Shown: positions 8,387 to 16,536 of the stretch, piece by piece
Position numbering within the stretch: position 1 is the stretch's first letter
Layout: each line of letters begins with the position of its first letter
Assembly: GCF_000687145.1 (NCBI RefSeq)
Contig: NZ_JMFG01000020.1
Coordinates: 90,001 to 146,712, forward strand
DNA length: 56,712 nucleotides
Origin: Thermoanaerobaculum aquaticum
GTDB lineage: Bacteria; Acidobacteriota; Thermoanaerobaculia; Thermoanaerobaculales; Thermoanaerobaculaceae
Direction of reading: 5' to 3'
Program-made: the position numbers and the translations under genes
Notes under the pieces: model-generated
Database searches by the model: none
What the model saw: the letters and a program-made list of their open reading frames with translations, nothing else
Told to the model about the DNA's origin: nothing

Positions 8387-10084
8387 ATGGCCACACGAGA
8401 GGCAAGGAGGGCGGCGGTTCGCCAAGCTTTCCCTGACGAAAACCTGGTGCGGGAGCTTCCCGGCGGCGACCAGCAGACCTTTGTGGTGGACCGCAAGGTG
8501 CTCTGGGACTTTGCCAAGCACCTCAAGGAGCACCCGGATTTAAGCTGCGATTTGCTCTTGGACGTGTGTGGGGTGGATTGGTGGGGCAAGCGCACGCCGC
8601 GCTTTGACGTGGTTTACCACCTCTACTCCTTGCGCCACGGGCACCGCATCCGTGTCAAGGTGCCGGTGGCCGAGGAGGACCCTGTGGTGCCCTCGGTGTA
8701 TGGGTTGTGGAAGGCCGCCGATTGGTTCGAGCGGGAAGCCTACGACATGTTTGGCATCCGCTTTTCCGGCCACCCCAACCTGCGCCGCATCCTCACCCAC
8801 GAGTCCTTCCAGGGTCACGCCCTGCGCAAGGACTACGATCCCGGTCAGCGCTGGCTTTTGAAAGAGGAAGAGCAGTACGTGCCCCAGTGGGCCAAAATCC
8901 CCCAGGAGGACGAGGACCACTTTGAAACGCAGGTCCTGAACCTGGGCCCGGCCCACCCGGCCACCCACGGCACCCTGCGCACGGTGGTGCGCCTGGACGG
9001 CGAAATCATCACCGAAGCGGAAACCGAAATTGGCTACCTGCACCGCTGCTTCGAGAAGATGTCCGAGCGGCACACCTGGAACCAGGTGATCCCCTACACC
9101 GATCGGCTGAACTACTGCTCGGCCATGATCAACGGCGTGGGGTACGCCTTTACCGTGGAAAACATGCTGGGCATTGAGGCCCCGCCCCGGGCCCAGGCGG
9201 TGCGGGTGATCCTCTCGGAGCTTTCCCGCATCATGGACCACATCGTGGACATCGGCGCCAACCTCACGGACCTGGGCGCCATGACGCCGTTTTTGTACCT
9301 CTACCAGGCGCGGGAGGAGATTTACTCGGTTCTGGAAGCCTGCGCCGGGGGCAGGCTCACGGTTTCCTACGTGCGCATTGGCGGTCTTGCCAACGACGTG
9401 CCCCACGACTTTGCCGATGCTGTGCGTTACCTCCTCAAGCGCATTCCGCCGCTCATTGACGACATGGAAAAGCTCATCACCGAAAACCGCATCTTCCGCG
9501 AGCGGACCGAGGGCATTGGCAAGATTTCCGCGGAAGAGGCCATCAACTGGGGCTGGACCGGGCCCTGCCTTCGTGCCTGTGGCGTGGCTTATGACGTGCG
9601 CAAGGCCCACCCTTACCTGGGCTACGACCAGTACGACTTCAAGGTGCCCATCGCCCACACCGGCGACACCTACGCCCGGTACCTGGTGCGGGTAGAGGAA
9701 ATGCGGCAAAGCTTGCGTATTGTGGAGCAAGCGCTGGCCAACCTGCCGGACGGTCCCATCATCGTGGAAAACCACCACGTTGCCTTGCCCCCCAAGGCCC
9801 GGGTTTACACCGAAATGGAGTCGCTCATTTACCACTTCAAGCTGATCATGGAAGGCATGAAGGTGCCGGCGGGGGAGTACTACGGCTACGTGGAGGGCGC
9901 CAACGGCGAGCTGGGCTTTTACGCCATTTCCGACGGCGGCGGCAAGCCCTACCGCTTGAAGGTGCGGCCCCCCTGTTTTGCCATCTTCCAGGCCTACCCT
10001 CACATGCTCAAGGGGCATTTGGTCGCCGACAGCGTGGCGATCCTGGGAAGCCTTAACATCATCGCTGGGGAGCTGGACCGATGA
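8387..10084 (+). CDS. nuoCD: NADH-quinone oxidoreductase, fused subunits C/D
   Basis: 565 residues. Residues about 1-165 match NuoC (30 kDa subunit; DWFEREAYDMFGIRFSGHPNLRRIL is its signature region). Residues about 180-565 match NuoD (49 kDa subunit; LGPAHPATHGTLR and IGYLHRCFEKM signatures, ending IIAGELDR). NuoD and NuoB form the quinone-reduction site. NuoC-NuoD fusion is known from enterobacteria and several other phyla. The 3' end overlaps nuoI by 4 nt. The start at 8387 lies 1 nt after the nuoB stop. Confidence 0.96.
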   Translation: MATREARRAAVRQAFPDENLVRELPGGDQQTFVVDRKVLWDFAKHLKEHPDLSCDLLLDVCGVDWWGKRTPRFDVVYHLYSLRHGHRIRVKVPVAEEDPVVPSVYGLWKAADWFEREAYDMFGIRFSGHPNLRRILTHESFQGHALRKDYDPGQRWLLKEEEQYVPQWAKIPQEDEDHFETQVLNLGPAHPATHGTLRTVVRLDGEIITEAETEIGYLHRCFEKMSERHTWNQVIPYTDRLNYCSAMINGVGYAFTVENMLGIEAPPRAQAVRVILSELSRIMDHIVDIGANLTDLGAMTPFLYLYQAREEIYSVLEACAGGRLTVSYVRIGGLANDVPHDFADAVRYLLKRIPPLIDDMEKLITENRIFRERTEGIGKISAEEAINWGWTGPCLRACGVAYDVRKAHPYLGYDQYDFKVPIAHTGDTYARYLVRVEEMRQSLRIVEQALANLPDGPIIVENHHVALPPKARVYTEMESLIYHFKLIMEGMKVPAGEYYGYVEGANGELGFYAISDGGGKPYRLKVRPPCFAIFQAYPHMLKGHLVADSVAILGSLNIIAGELDR

Positions 10085-10653
10085 ACAACGACGTGATCGT
10101 TTGCAACCCCCGCCCGTTGCGCTTTTGGCAGCGCTTTTACCTCCTGGAGATCCTGAAGGGGCTGGGCGTTACCTTGCGGCACTTCTTGGGCAACCTGTTT
10201 TCCCGCAAGTACACGGTAACCGTGGAGTGGCCGGAGGTGAAGCGCGAGTACTCCGAAAGAATGCGGGGCCGGCACGTGCTCCTAACCCGGGAAGACGGCA
10301 GCCCCCGCTGCGTGGCGTGCTACATGTGCGAAACCGCCTGTCCCGCCGACTGCATCCACATCGAAGCGGACGAGGACCCCAACGCCCCGGTGGAGTGGGA
10401 AAAGCAACCCAAGGTTTTCACCATTGACCTTTTGCGCTGCGTGTTCTGCGGCTTTTGTGTGGACGCCTGCCCCAAGGAAGCTATCATCATGACCCGCACC
10501 CACGAAATGGCCTTCCGCACCCGGGAAGAAGCGGTGATTGGCTTGGACCAGCTCCTTTACCGTGGGCCCCTTTCGGAGCTGGATATGGGCTATCGTCCCT
10601 ACTACGGCGAGCCGCGGACGCAAATCAAGCTCCCCATTCCCACGAAGAAGTAA
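10081..10653 (+). CDS. nuoI: NADH-quinone oxidoreductase subunit I (2x[4Fe-4S] ferredoxin)
   Basis: 190 residues with two CxxCxxCxxxC motifs (C77/80/83/87 and C120/123/126/130) that carry clusters N6a and N6b and pass electrons toward NuoB. The N-terminal RFYLLEILKGLGVTLRHFLGNLF amphipathic region (about 18-40) is typical of NuoI. It overlaps nuoCD by 4 nt. It directly follows nuoCD, whereas in a full operon NuoI usually follows NuoH, so this is a rearranged or split cluster. Confidence 0.95.
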   Translation: MNNDVIVCNPRPLRFWQRFYLLEILKGLGVTLRHFLGNLFSRKYTVTVEWPEVKREYSERMRGRHVLLTREDGSPRCVACYMCETACPADCIHIEADEDPNAPVEWEKQPKVFTIDLLRCVFCGFCVDACPKEAIIMTRTHEMAFRTREEAVIGLDQLLYRGPLSELDMGYRPYYGEPRTQIKLPIPTKK

Positions 10654-10679
10654 AGACAAAACCGCACGGTTCGCCGCTG

Positions 10680-10743
10680 CAAAAGCCTTTGTTCTAGCGG
10701 AAAAAAAAAGCGGCGCCGAAGCGCCGCAGCAAAAGGCTTTTTT
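10680..10743 (+). terminator. Terminator of the nuo operon (large hairpin)
   Basis: CAAAAGCCTTT (10680-10690) pairs with AAAGGCTTTTTT (10732-10743), ending in a T run on the plus strand. The csp terminator hairpin sits within its loop, so the region probably stops transcription from both sides. Confidence 0.6.
10701..10727 (-). terminator. Rho-independent terminator of the cold-shock gene
   Basis: GCGGCGC-CGAA-GCGCCGC (10710-10727) is a perfect stem with a stable tetraloop. On the minus strand it is followed by nine T residues (the A run at 10701-10709). Confidence 0.85.
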
Positions 10744-10750
10744 GTGCCGC

Positions 10751-10951
10751 TTAGATTTGCCGCACGTTCTTGGCCTGGAGCCCCTTGGGACCACGTTCCA
10801 CGTCAAACTGCACGCGGGCGCCTTCCTTCAGGGTCCGGAAGCCCTCACCCACGATTGCGGAGTAGTGGACGAACACGTCCTCGCCGCTCTCCTGGGTGAT
10901 GAAGCCAAAGCCCTTTGTTTCGTTAAACCACTTCACTGTACCTGTTGCCAT
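10751..10951 (-). CDS. csp: Cold-shock domain protein (CspA family)
   Basis: 66 residues, a single cold-shock domain. The RNA-binding motifs RNP1 (KGFGFIT) and RNP2 (VFVHYSAI) are both present, as is the typical start [15 protein letters not shown]. Such proteins bind single-stranded RNA/DNA and melt RNA structure. GAGGAG precedes the ATG. A possible promoter (TTGGGA, 16 nt, TATCAA on the minus strand, about 11060-11090) would leave a leader of about 100 nt, as is common for csp genes. It has its own terminator at 10701-10727. Confidence 0.95.
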   Translation of the reverse strand: MATGTVKWFNETKGFGFITQESGEDVFVHYSAIVGEGFRTLKEGARVQFDVERGPKGLQAKNVRQI

Positions 10952-11537
10952 GCTGCACTCCTCGTTTCGGTCCCGTGCTTCAGGACCATGTTCCTTGCTG
11001 GGGGCGTCCCAGCGGCCAACAGAAAAAGCCGCGAACTCGCCCTCTTTCGCGGCCGGTTTGATACTCGATTTTGGATAAATCCCAATGCACGTTACAACTC
11101 GCCCATGGGAATGCTCTCAAAGCTTTGCCGCAATGTCAACCCCCGGGGATCGCTGGCTCGAAACGCGAGGCCGCCGGCTGTTTGACGCGGGGGCACGGCC
11201 GCAACCTAGCCCTCTCCCGCGGGCGGCTTGGCCACCCGAGCTATTTGTCGCGGGGGGCTCGCGCGCAGCCCGCCCTTGCCGCCGCGCGCTCAGCCCCCCG
11301 AGCCCCCACGCGCGCGCCAGCAAAGCCGGATGCTCGCTTGTCTTGCCCACCCCCGCCGGCGCAGGAGCGCTGGCCCCACAAAGCAAACACAAAATGTGGG
11401 ACCCGCGCTCCGTCGCGGGTCGCTTTTCTCTTAGCCGCCGCGGAGCGGCGGCCCCACAGAGGCGGAGCGGCGGGCCCACACGCAGGGGCAGGGGTCGCCT
11501 AGTGTGTGCTACCATAACGCCTGCCGCGAGGTTGTGC
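10952..11537. other. 586-bp gap: csp leader plus GC-rich palindromic spacer
   Basis: No convincing gene. The left part (to about 11100) is probably the csp promoter and leader. The rest is extremely GC-rich with long runs of C or G and short reading frames in all directions without recognisable products. It contains the palindromes listed separately at 11400-11452. Confidence 0.6.
11400..11452. repeat. Pair of strong GC-rich palindromes
   Basis: GACCCGCG-CTCCGT-CGCGGGTC (11400-11421) is a perfect 8-bp stem followed by GCTTTTCTC, so it could act as a plus-strand terminator. GCCGCCGC-GGA-GCGGCGGC (11434-11452) is a second perfect 8-bp stem. Related CCGC/GGAGCG strings continue on both sides (to about 11490). 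They resemble dispersed palindromic repeats, but no second copy was noticed in this window. Confidence 0.55.
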
Positions 11538-11612
11538 GGCCCTGTCGTCTAACGGTTAGGACACCGGTCTTTCAAGCCGGCAGCAGGGGTTCGACTCCCC
11601 TCAGGGCCGCCA
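11538..11612 (+). tRNA. tRNA-Glu (UUC)
   Basis: 75 nt with encoded CCA. The acceptor stem GGCCCTG pairs with CAGGGCC, the T arm is GGGG-TTCGACT-CCCC, and the anticodon loop CTTTCAA gives anticodon TTC. The D arm GTCTAACGGTTAGGAC is typical of tRNA-Glu. Confidence 0.96.
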
Positions 11613-11700
11613 TTTGTCCCCTAGCCTCATGCATTTTCCCCCGAGCCCGCTTTACCACGTGCGCTGTTGCCGTTCTCTGGAAAAGGGCGTACACTTCACC

Positions 11701-11718
11701 TTGTGAAGCGGTTCACTT
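11701..11718. promoter_or_regulatory. Rex-like operator upstream of pyruvate:ferredoxin oxidoreductase
   Basis: TTGTGAAGCGGTTCACTT matches the Rex consensus TTGTGAA-N4-TTCACAA at 12 of 14 defined positions. It lies about 50 nt before the start of the oxidoreductase gene. Rex represses fermentative and anaerobic genes when NADH is low. An overlapping second palindrome (TTCAC-CTT-GTGAA) shares its left half. A rex gene is not in the window. Confidence 0.65.
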
Positions 11719-11770
11719 AATGGGCCGCCTCCAATGCGTCTTTGAACGCTTTAGGGGAAGGAGGAAAGAA

Positions 11771-14700
11771 ATGGCACAACGCCGTATGATCACGGTAGAT
11801 GGCAACGAAGCGGTGGCATCGGTTGCGCACCGCACCAACGAGGTCATTGCCATCTATCCGATTACACCTTCATCGCCCATGGGTGAGTTCGCAGACGAGT
11901 GGTCGGCCCAGGGGCGCAAAAACATTTGGGGAACCGTGCCCCAGGTGACAGAAATGCAGTCGGAGGCCGGAGCCATTGCTGCCGTTCACGGGGCCCTGCA
12001 AGCAGGTTCCCTGACCACCACCTTTACCGCCTCCCAGGGGCTTCTGCTCATGATCCCCAGCATGTACAAGATCGCTGGTGAGCTCACGTCTTTTGCCATG
12101 CACGTGTCGGCGCGTACGGTGGCCACCCACGCCCTGTCGATTTTTGGTGATCACTCCGACGTGATGGCCTGTCGGCAAACTGGCTTCGCTTTGCTGGCTT
12201 CGGGTTCGGTGCAGGAGGCCCACGATTTTGCTGCCATTGCCCAGGCGGCTACCCTGCGCAGCCGTGTCCCGTTCTTGCACTTTTTTGACGGCTTTCGCAC
12301 TTCCCACGAAGTGGCAAAGATCGAGGAGCTCACCAACGAGGACCTTTTGGCGTTGTTGCCTGACGAGCTCATTAAAGCTCATCGCGATCGCGCTTTAAAC
12401 CCCGATCGGCCGTTCATCCGCGGCACCGCCCAAAACCCCGATGTGTTTTTCCAAGCCAGGGAAGCCTGCAACCCGTTTTACCTGGCGTGCCCTCAAACTG
12501 TACAGGCCGTCATGGACCAGTTCGCCGAACTTACCGGCCGTCAGTACCACCTTTTTGATTACGTGGGCCACCCGGAAGCCGAACGGGTGATTGTCATCAT
12601 GGGATCCGGTGCGGAGGTCACCCACGAGTACGTGGAGTGGGCCGTGGCTCGGGGCGAGAAGATCGGGGTGCTGAAGGTTCGTCTCTACCGGCCGTTCTCG
12701 GTAAAGGACTTCATTGCGGCCTTGCCGGCTACCACGAAAGCTATTGCGGTTTTGGACCGTACTAAGGAACCTGGAGCGCTAGGCGAGCCGCTGTACCTCG
12801 ATGTCGTTTCAGCCCTGGTAGAGGACAGCACCGATGGCCGTCGTTTCTCCACCATCCCCCGGGTAGTGGGTGGCCGCTACGGGCTTTCCTCAAAAGAGTT
12901 CACCCCGGCCATGGTCAAGGCCGTCTATGACGAGCTGGCCAAACCCAACCCCAAGAACCACTTTACTGTAGGCATCGTGGACGACGTGATGCACACTTCT
13001 CTGCCGTTCGATTGGGACTTTGACATCGAGCCGGACGAGGTGAAGCGGGCGGTGTTCTTTGGCTTGGGTTCGGACGGAACGGTGGGCGCCAACAAGAACT
13101 CCATCAAGATCATTGCCGAGGAAACCGACAACTACGGCCAAGGCTACTTTGTCTACGACTCCAAGAAGGCTGGAGCAGTGACGATCTCCCACCTTCGGTT
13201 TGGCCCCAAGCCGATTCGCTCTTCATACCTCATCCGGCGCGCAAACTTCGTGGCTTGCCACCAGTTTGTTTTCGTGGATAAGTACGACATGCTGAGCTAC
13301 GCGGTTCCCGGCGGCACGTTCCTGCTCAACGCGCCGTTTGGCCCTGATGAGGTGTGGGAGCACCTCCCCCGAGAAGTGCAAGAAGCAGTTTTAGACAAAA
13401 AGCTCAAGTTCTATGTGATCGACGCGTACAAGGTGGCCAAGGAAACGGGGATGGGGGTACGTATCAACACCATCATGCAGACCTGCTTTTTTGCCATTTC
13501 CGGGGTGCTCCCGCGGGAAGAAGCCATTGCCAAGATCAAAGATGCCATTAAAAAGACCTACGGCAAGAAGGGCGAGGAGGTAGTGCGCAAGAACTTCGCT
13601 GCCGTAGATACCACGTTGGCCAACCTTTTCGAGGTGAAAGTGCCCGACAAAATCACCGCCACCCGCACGCGTCCGCCGGTGGTTTCGGACAAGGCTCCCG
13701 ATTTCGTCAAGCGGGTTACCGCGGTGATGATGGAAGGCAAAGGCGACTACCTGCCGGTGAGCGCCTTTCCGGTGGACGGCACGTGGCCTTCCGGCACCAC
13801 CCAGTGGGAAAAGCGCAACATTGCTTTGGAAATCCCGGTGTGGGATGCTGCGTTATGTATTCAGTGCAACAAATGCGCGCTTGTGTGCCCCCACGCGGCC
13901 ATCCGGGCCAAGGTTTACCCACCCGAGTACCTCAAGGATGCGCCGGCAACCTTCAAGTCCACCGATTACAAAGCACCGGAGTTCAAAGGCTGGAAGTACA
14001 CCATCCAGGTGGCACCGGAGGACTGCACCGGCTGCACCCTGTGCGTGATGGTTTGCCCAGCCAAAGACAAAGCGAACCCCAAGCACAAGGCCATTGACAT
14101 GCACCCGCAAATGCCCCTCCGCGAGCAGGAACGGGTCAACTACGAGTTTTTCTTGGGCCTTCCCGATCCCCCGCGGGAAGAGCTCAAGCTGGACGTGAAG
14201 GGTTCCCAGTTCCTGCAGCCGCTGTTCGAGTACTCCGGCGCCTGCGCGGGTTGCGGCGAAACACCGTACGTCAAGCTCCTCACCCAGCTCTTCGGCGACC
14301 GCGCGCTCATTGGCAACGCCACCGGTTGCTCCTCCATTTACGGCGGGAACTTGCCCACCACCCCCTACACCACCAACCGCGAAGGACGTGGACCGGCGTG
14401 GTCCAACTCGCTCTTTGAGGACGCCGCTGAGTTCGCCTTTGGCTTCCGCTTGGCGGTGGACAAACACACCGAACAGGCGCGGGAGCTGTTGGTGGAGCTT
14501 TCCGGGCAGATTGGCGACAACCTGGTGCACGAGCTTTTGACCGCCGACCAATACAGCGAGGCCGGCATTGCCGCTCAAAGGCAACGGGTACGCATCCTCC
14601 GGGAAAAACTGGCAAGCCTTTCCGATCCCCGGGCCCGCAGGTTGGAAGTGCTCGCCGATTACCTGGTACGCAAGTCCATCTGGGGCATCGGCGGCGACGG

Positions 14701-15361
14701 CTGGGCCTACGACATCGGCTACGGCGGTCTGGATCACGTCCTGGCCCAGGGCCGGGACATCAACCTCCTGGTGCTGGACACCGAGGTGTACTCCAACACC
14801 GGCGGCCAGCAGTCCAAAGCCACGCCCCTCGGGGCCGCCGCCAAGTTTGCTATGGCCGGTAAGGCTACGGCCAAGAAGGACTTGGGCCTACTGGCCATGA
14901 CCTACGGCCACGTGTACGTGGCTAGAGTGGCCTTTGGAGCCAAGGATGCCCAAACCGTACGGGCCTTCATCGAGGCTGACTCCTACCCCGGGCCCTCGCT
15001 CATCATTGCCTACAGCCACTGCATCGCCCACGGCTACGACCTGGCCTACGGTGCCGAACAGCAACGCCTGGCGGTGGAGTCCGGTTACTGGCCGCTCCTG
15101 CGCTTCGATCCCCGTCGTGCAGCGGCCGGCGAACCGCCTCTCAAGCTGGATTCCAGTACGCCCAAAGTGCCGCTGTCCCAGTACGTGGGCAACGAAACCC
15201 GCTACCGCATGGTGCAGCAGATGGACCCCGAGCGCTTCCGGCAGCTTATGGAACGCGCCGAGCAGGTGGTGAAGGAGCGGTGGGCTATGCACGAGTGGCT
15301 CGCTCAGTTTAAGCCCCCGGTAGCGGAGAAAGCCGAACTCGAGCCGGCGGCCCAAAAGTAA
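11771..15361 (+). CDS. nifJ: Pyruvate:ferredoxin (flavodoxin) oxidoreductase, homodimeric type
   Basis: 1196 residues, the full length of single-chain PFOR/NifJ. It converts pyruvate and CoA to acetyl-CoA and CO2 with ferredoxin reduction. Order of parts: pyrimidine-binding domain (TPSSPMGEFADEW), transketolase C-like domain, gamma domain, a ferredoxin domain with two [4Fe-4S] motifs (CIQCNKCALVCP from C696; CTGCTLCVMVCP), then the TPP domain with CAGCGETPYVKLL, GNATGCSSIYGGN and GGDGWAYDIGYGGLDH. ATG 11771 follows AAGGAGG; upstream in-frame codons run into the tRNA gene and are not used. The Rex-like site upstream fits NADH/NAD control. It is oxygen-sensitive in most organisms, supporting an anaerobic lifestyle. 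Confidence 0.97.
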   Translation: MAQRRMITVDGNEAVASVAHRTNEVIAIYPITPSSPMGEFADEWSAQGRKNIWGTVPQVTEMQSEAGAIAAVHGALQAGSLTTTFTASQGLLLMIPSMYKIAGELTSFAMHVSARTVATHALSIFGDHSDVMACRQTGFALLASGSVQEAHDFAAIAQAATLRSRVPFLHFFDGFRTSHEVAKIEELTNEDLLALLPDELIKAHRDRALNPDRPFIRGTAQNPDVFFQAREACNPFYLACPQTVQAVMDQFAELTGRQYHLFDYVGHPEAERVIVIMGSGAEVTHEYVEWAVARGEKIGVLKVRLYRPFSVKDFIAALPATTKAIAVLDRTKEPGALGEPLYLDVVSALVEDSTDGRRFSTIPRVVGGRYGLSSKEFTPAMVKAVYDELAKPNPKNHFTVGIVDDVMHTSLPFDWDFDIEPDEVKRAVFFGLGSDGTVGANKNSIKIIAEETDNYGQGYFVYDSKKAGAVTISHLRFGPKPIRSSYLIRRANFVACHQFVFVDKYDMLSYAVPGGTFLLNAPFGPDEVWEHLPREVQEAVLDKKLKFYVIDAYKVAKETGMGVRINTIMQTCFFAISGVLPREEAIAKIKDAIKKTYGKKGEEVVRKNFAAVDTTLANLFEVKVPDKITATRTRPPVVSDKAPDFVKRVTAVMMEGKGDYLPVSAFPVDGTWPSGTTQWEKRNIALEIPVWDAALCIQCNKCALVCPHAAIRAKVYPPEYLKDAPATFKSTDYKAPEFKGWKYTIQVAPEDCTGCTLCVMVCPAKDKANPKHKAIDMHPQMPLREQERVNYEFFLGLPDPPREELKLDVKGSQFLQPLFEYSGACAGCGETPYVKLLTQLFGDRALIGNATGCSSIYGGNLPTTPYTTNREGRGPAWSNSLFEDAAEFAFGFRLAVDKHTEQARELLVELSGQIGDNLVHELLTADQYSEAGIAAQRQRVRILREKLASLSDPRARRLEVLADYLVRKSIWGIGGDGWAYDIGYGGLDHVLAQGRDINLLVLDTEVYSNTGGQQSKATPLGAAAKFAMAGKATAKKDLGLLAMTYGHVYVARVAFGAKDAQTVRAFIEADSYPGPSLIIAYSHCIAHGYDLAYGAEQQRLAVESGYWPLLRFDPRRAAAGEPPLKLDSSTPKVPLSQYVGNETRYRMVQQMDPERFRQLMERAEQVVKERWAMHEWLAQFKPPVAEKAELEPAAQK

Positions 15362-15371
15362 AGGAGGCAAC

Positions 15372-16370
15372 ATGGATCTTTCGGTCAGCTATTTGGGTTT
15401 GAGGCTTCCCCACCCGTTCATGCCTGGGGCATCCCCCCTGGTGGATGACCTCGCCATGGTGGACAAGCTCGTGGAAGCGGGAGCGTCCGCCATCGTCATG
15501 CACTCGCTTTTCGAGGAACAGCTCACTTACGATCAGCTGCGCGCTTTCCGGGACACCGAGCTTTACGCCGAATCCTTTGCCGAGGCGGCCACCGTGCTCC
15601 CCTCCCCCCCTCAGTACGCCCTGGGTCCCGATGCCTACCTGGAGCAGATCCGCGCCATCAAGGCCCGGGTTGGCGTGCCGGTGATTGCCTCCCTCAACGG
15701 TTCGTCCCCTTCCGGCTGGCTGGAGTACGCCAAGCTCATGCAGCAAGCCGGTGCCGATGCACTGGAGCTCAACTACTACTACCTACCCATTGACTCCCGG
15801 GAAACCTCCGAGTCGGTGGAGCAGCGGCTTTTAGATGTGGTGAAGATCATCAAAGAAGAGGTCACGATTCCGGTGGCGGTGAAGCTCTCCCCGTTTTACA
15901 CCTGCCTGCCTAACCTCGCCGCCAAGCTTGAAAAGGCCGGTGCTGACGGTTTGGTGCTCTTCAACCGCTTTTACCAGCCCGACATTGACGTGGAAAATCT
16001 GGAAGCCACCACCACCCTGCACCTTTCCGACTCTTCGGAGCTTTTACTCCGCTTGCGCTGGCTGGCCATTCTCTACGGGCGCTTCAGCAAGTCCCTGGCT
16101 TGCTCCGGCGGCGTGCACACCGGTTTGGACGCCCTCAAGGCCATCATGTGCGGCGCCAGCGCCGTGCAGGTGGTCTCCGCCCTGCTCATGCACGGACCCC
16201 AGCGCCTCAAGCAAATCAAGGACGAAGTGACCCTGTGGCTTGAGGAGCACGAGTACGAATCGCTGCAGCAAGCCCTGGGCTCCATGAGCTTGCGCCGCTG
16301 CCCCGACCCCGCCGCGTTTGAACGCACCAACTACATGCGCATCCTGCAATCGTTCCGGCTTTCGCCCTAG
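15372..16370 (+). CDS. Dihydroorotate dehydrogenase-like protein
   Basis: 332 residues with a TIM-barrel flavoprotein pattern (FMPGASPLVDD start, VPVIASLNGSS, GADALELNYYY, VAVKLSPFYTCLPNLA, CSGGVHTGLDALKAIMCGASAVQVVSALL). It starts 10 nt after the ferredoxin oxidoreductase stop, behind AAAGGAGG. A dihydroorotate-dehydrogenase-like gene next to this oxidoreductase is a pattern I recall from other anaerobes. That suggests a role other than pyrimidine synthesis, but none is established from this sequence. Confidence 0.85.
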   Translation: MDLSVSYLGLRLPHPFMPGASPLVDDLAMVDKLVEAGASAIVMHSLFEEQLTYDQLRAFRDTELYAESFAEAATVLPSPPQYALGPDAYLEQIRAIKARVGVPVIASLNGSSPSGWLEYAKLMQQAGADALELNYYYLPIDSRETSESVEQRLLDVVKIIKEEVTIPVAVKLSPFYTCLPNLAAKLEKAGADGLVLFNRFYQPDIDVENLEATTTLHLSDSSELLLRLRWLAILYGRFSKSLACSGGVHTGLDALKAIMCGASAVQVVSALLMHGPQRLKQIKDEVTLWLEEHEYESLQQALGSMSLRRCPDPAAFERTNYMRILQSFRLSP

Positions 16371-16401
16371 CAAGCCCCTGTCGCGGTTTTGAAGCAAAAT
16401 C

Positions 16402-16436
16402 CAGGACCTGCGCCCCGCCGCAGGTCCTGCTTTTTT
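16402..16436 (+). terminator. Rho-independent terminator after the oxidoreductase operon
   Basis: CAGGACCTGCG (16402-16412) and CGCAGGTCCTG (16419-16429) form a perfect 11-bp stem followed by CTTTTTT. Confidence 0.95.
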
Positions 16437-16482
16437 CTTTCCTGGAGGAGCGTGCACCCTTTTCAGCAATCGTGCTCTCCCC

Positions 16483-16491
16483 TGCTAGCAT
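16483..16491 (+). promoter_or_regulatory. Extended -10 element TGCTAGCAT
   Basis: TGCTAGCAT lies 45 nt before the C69 peptidase start. The same 9-mer lies upstream of the genes at 47659 and 54437, and a one-base variant upstream of thiI. The -35 region here is weak. Confidence 0.5.
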
Positions 16492-16536
16492 ACGTGCGTT
16501 TGGCCGGCCACTGGGCCGGTGCCAGAGGGGGAGAAA

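Noticed and set aside
8540-10018. 492-codon open frame on the minus strand
   Set aside because: Shadow of nuoCD; the composition is typical of antisense frames and no ribosome-binding site or family is seen.
11085-11552. Open frames of 130-155 codons in the GC-rich spacer
   Set aside because: Ala/Arg/Pro-rich translations in several frames at once, no family, overlapping palindromes; explained by base composition.
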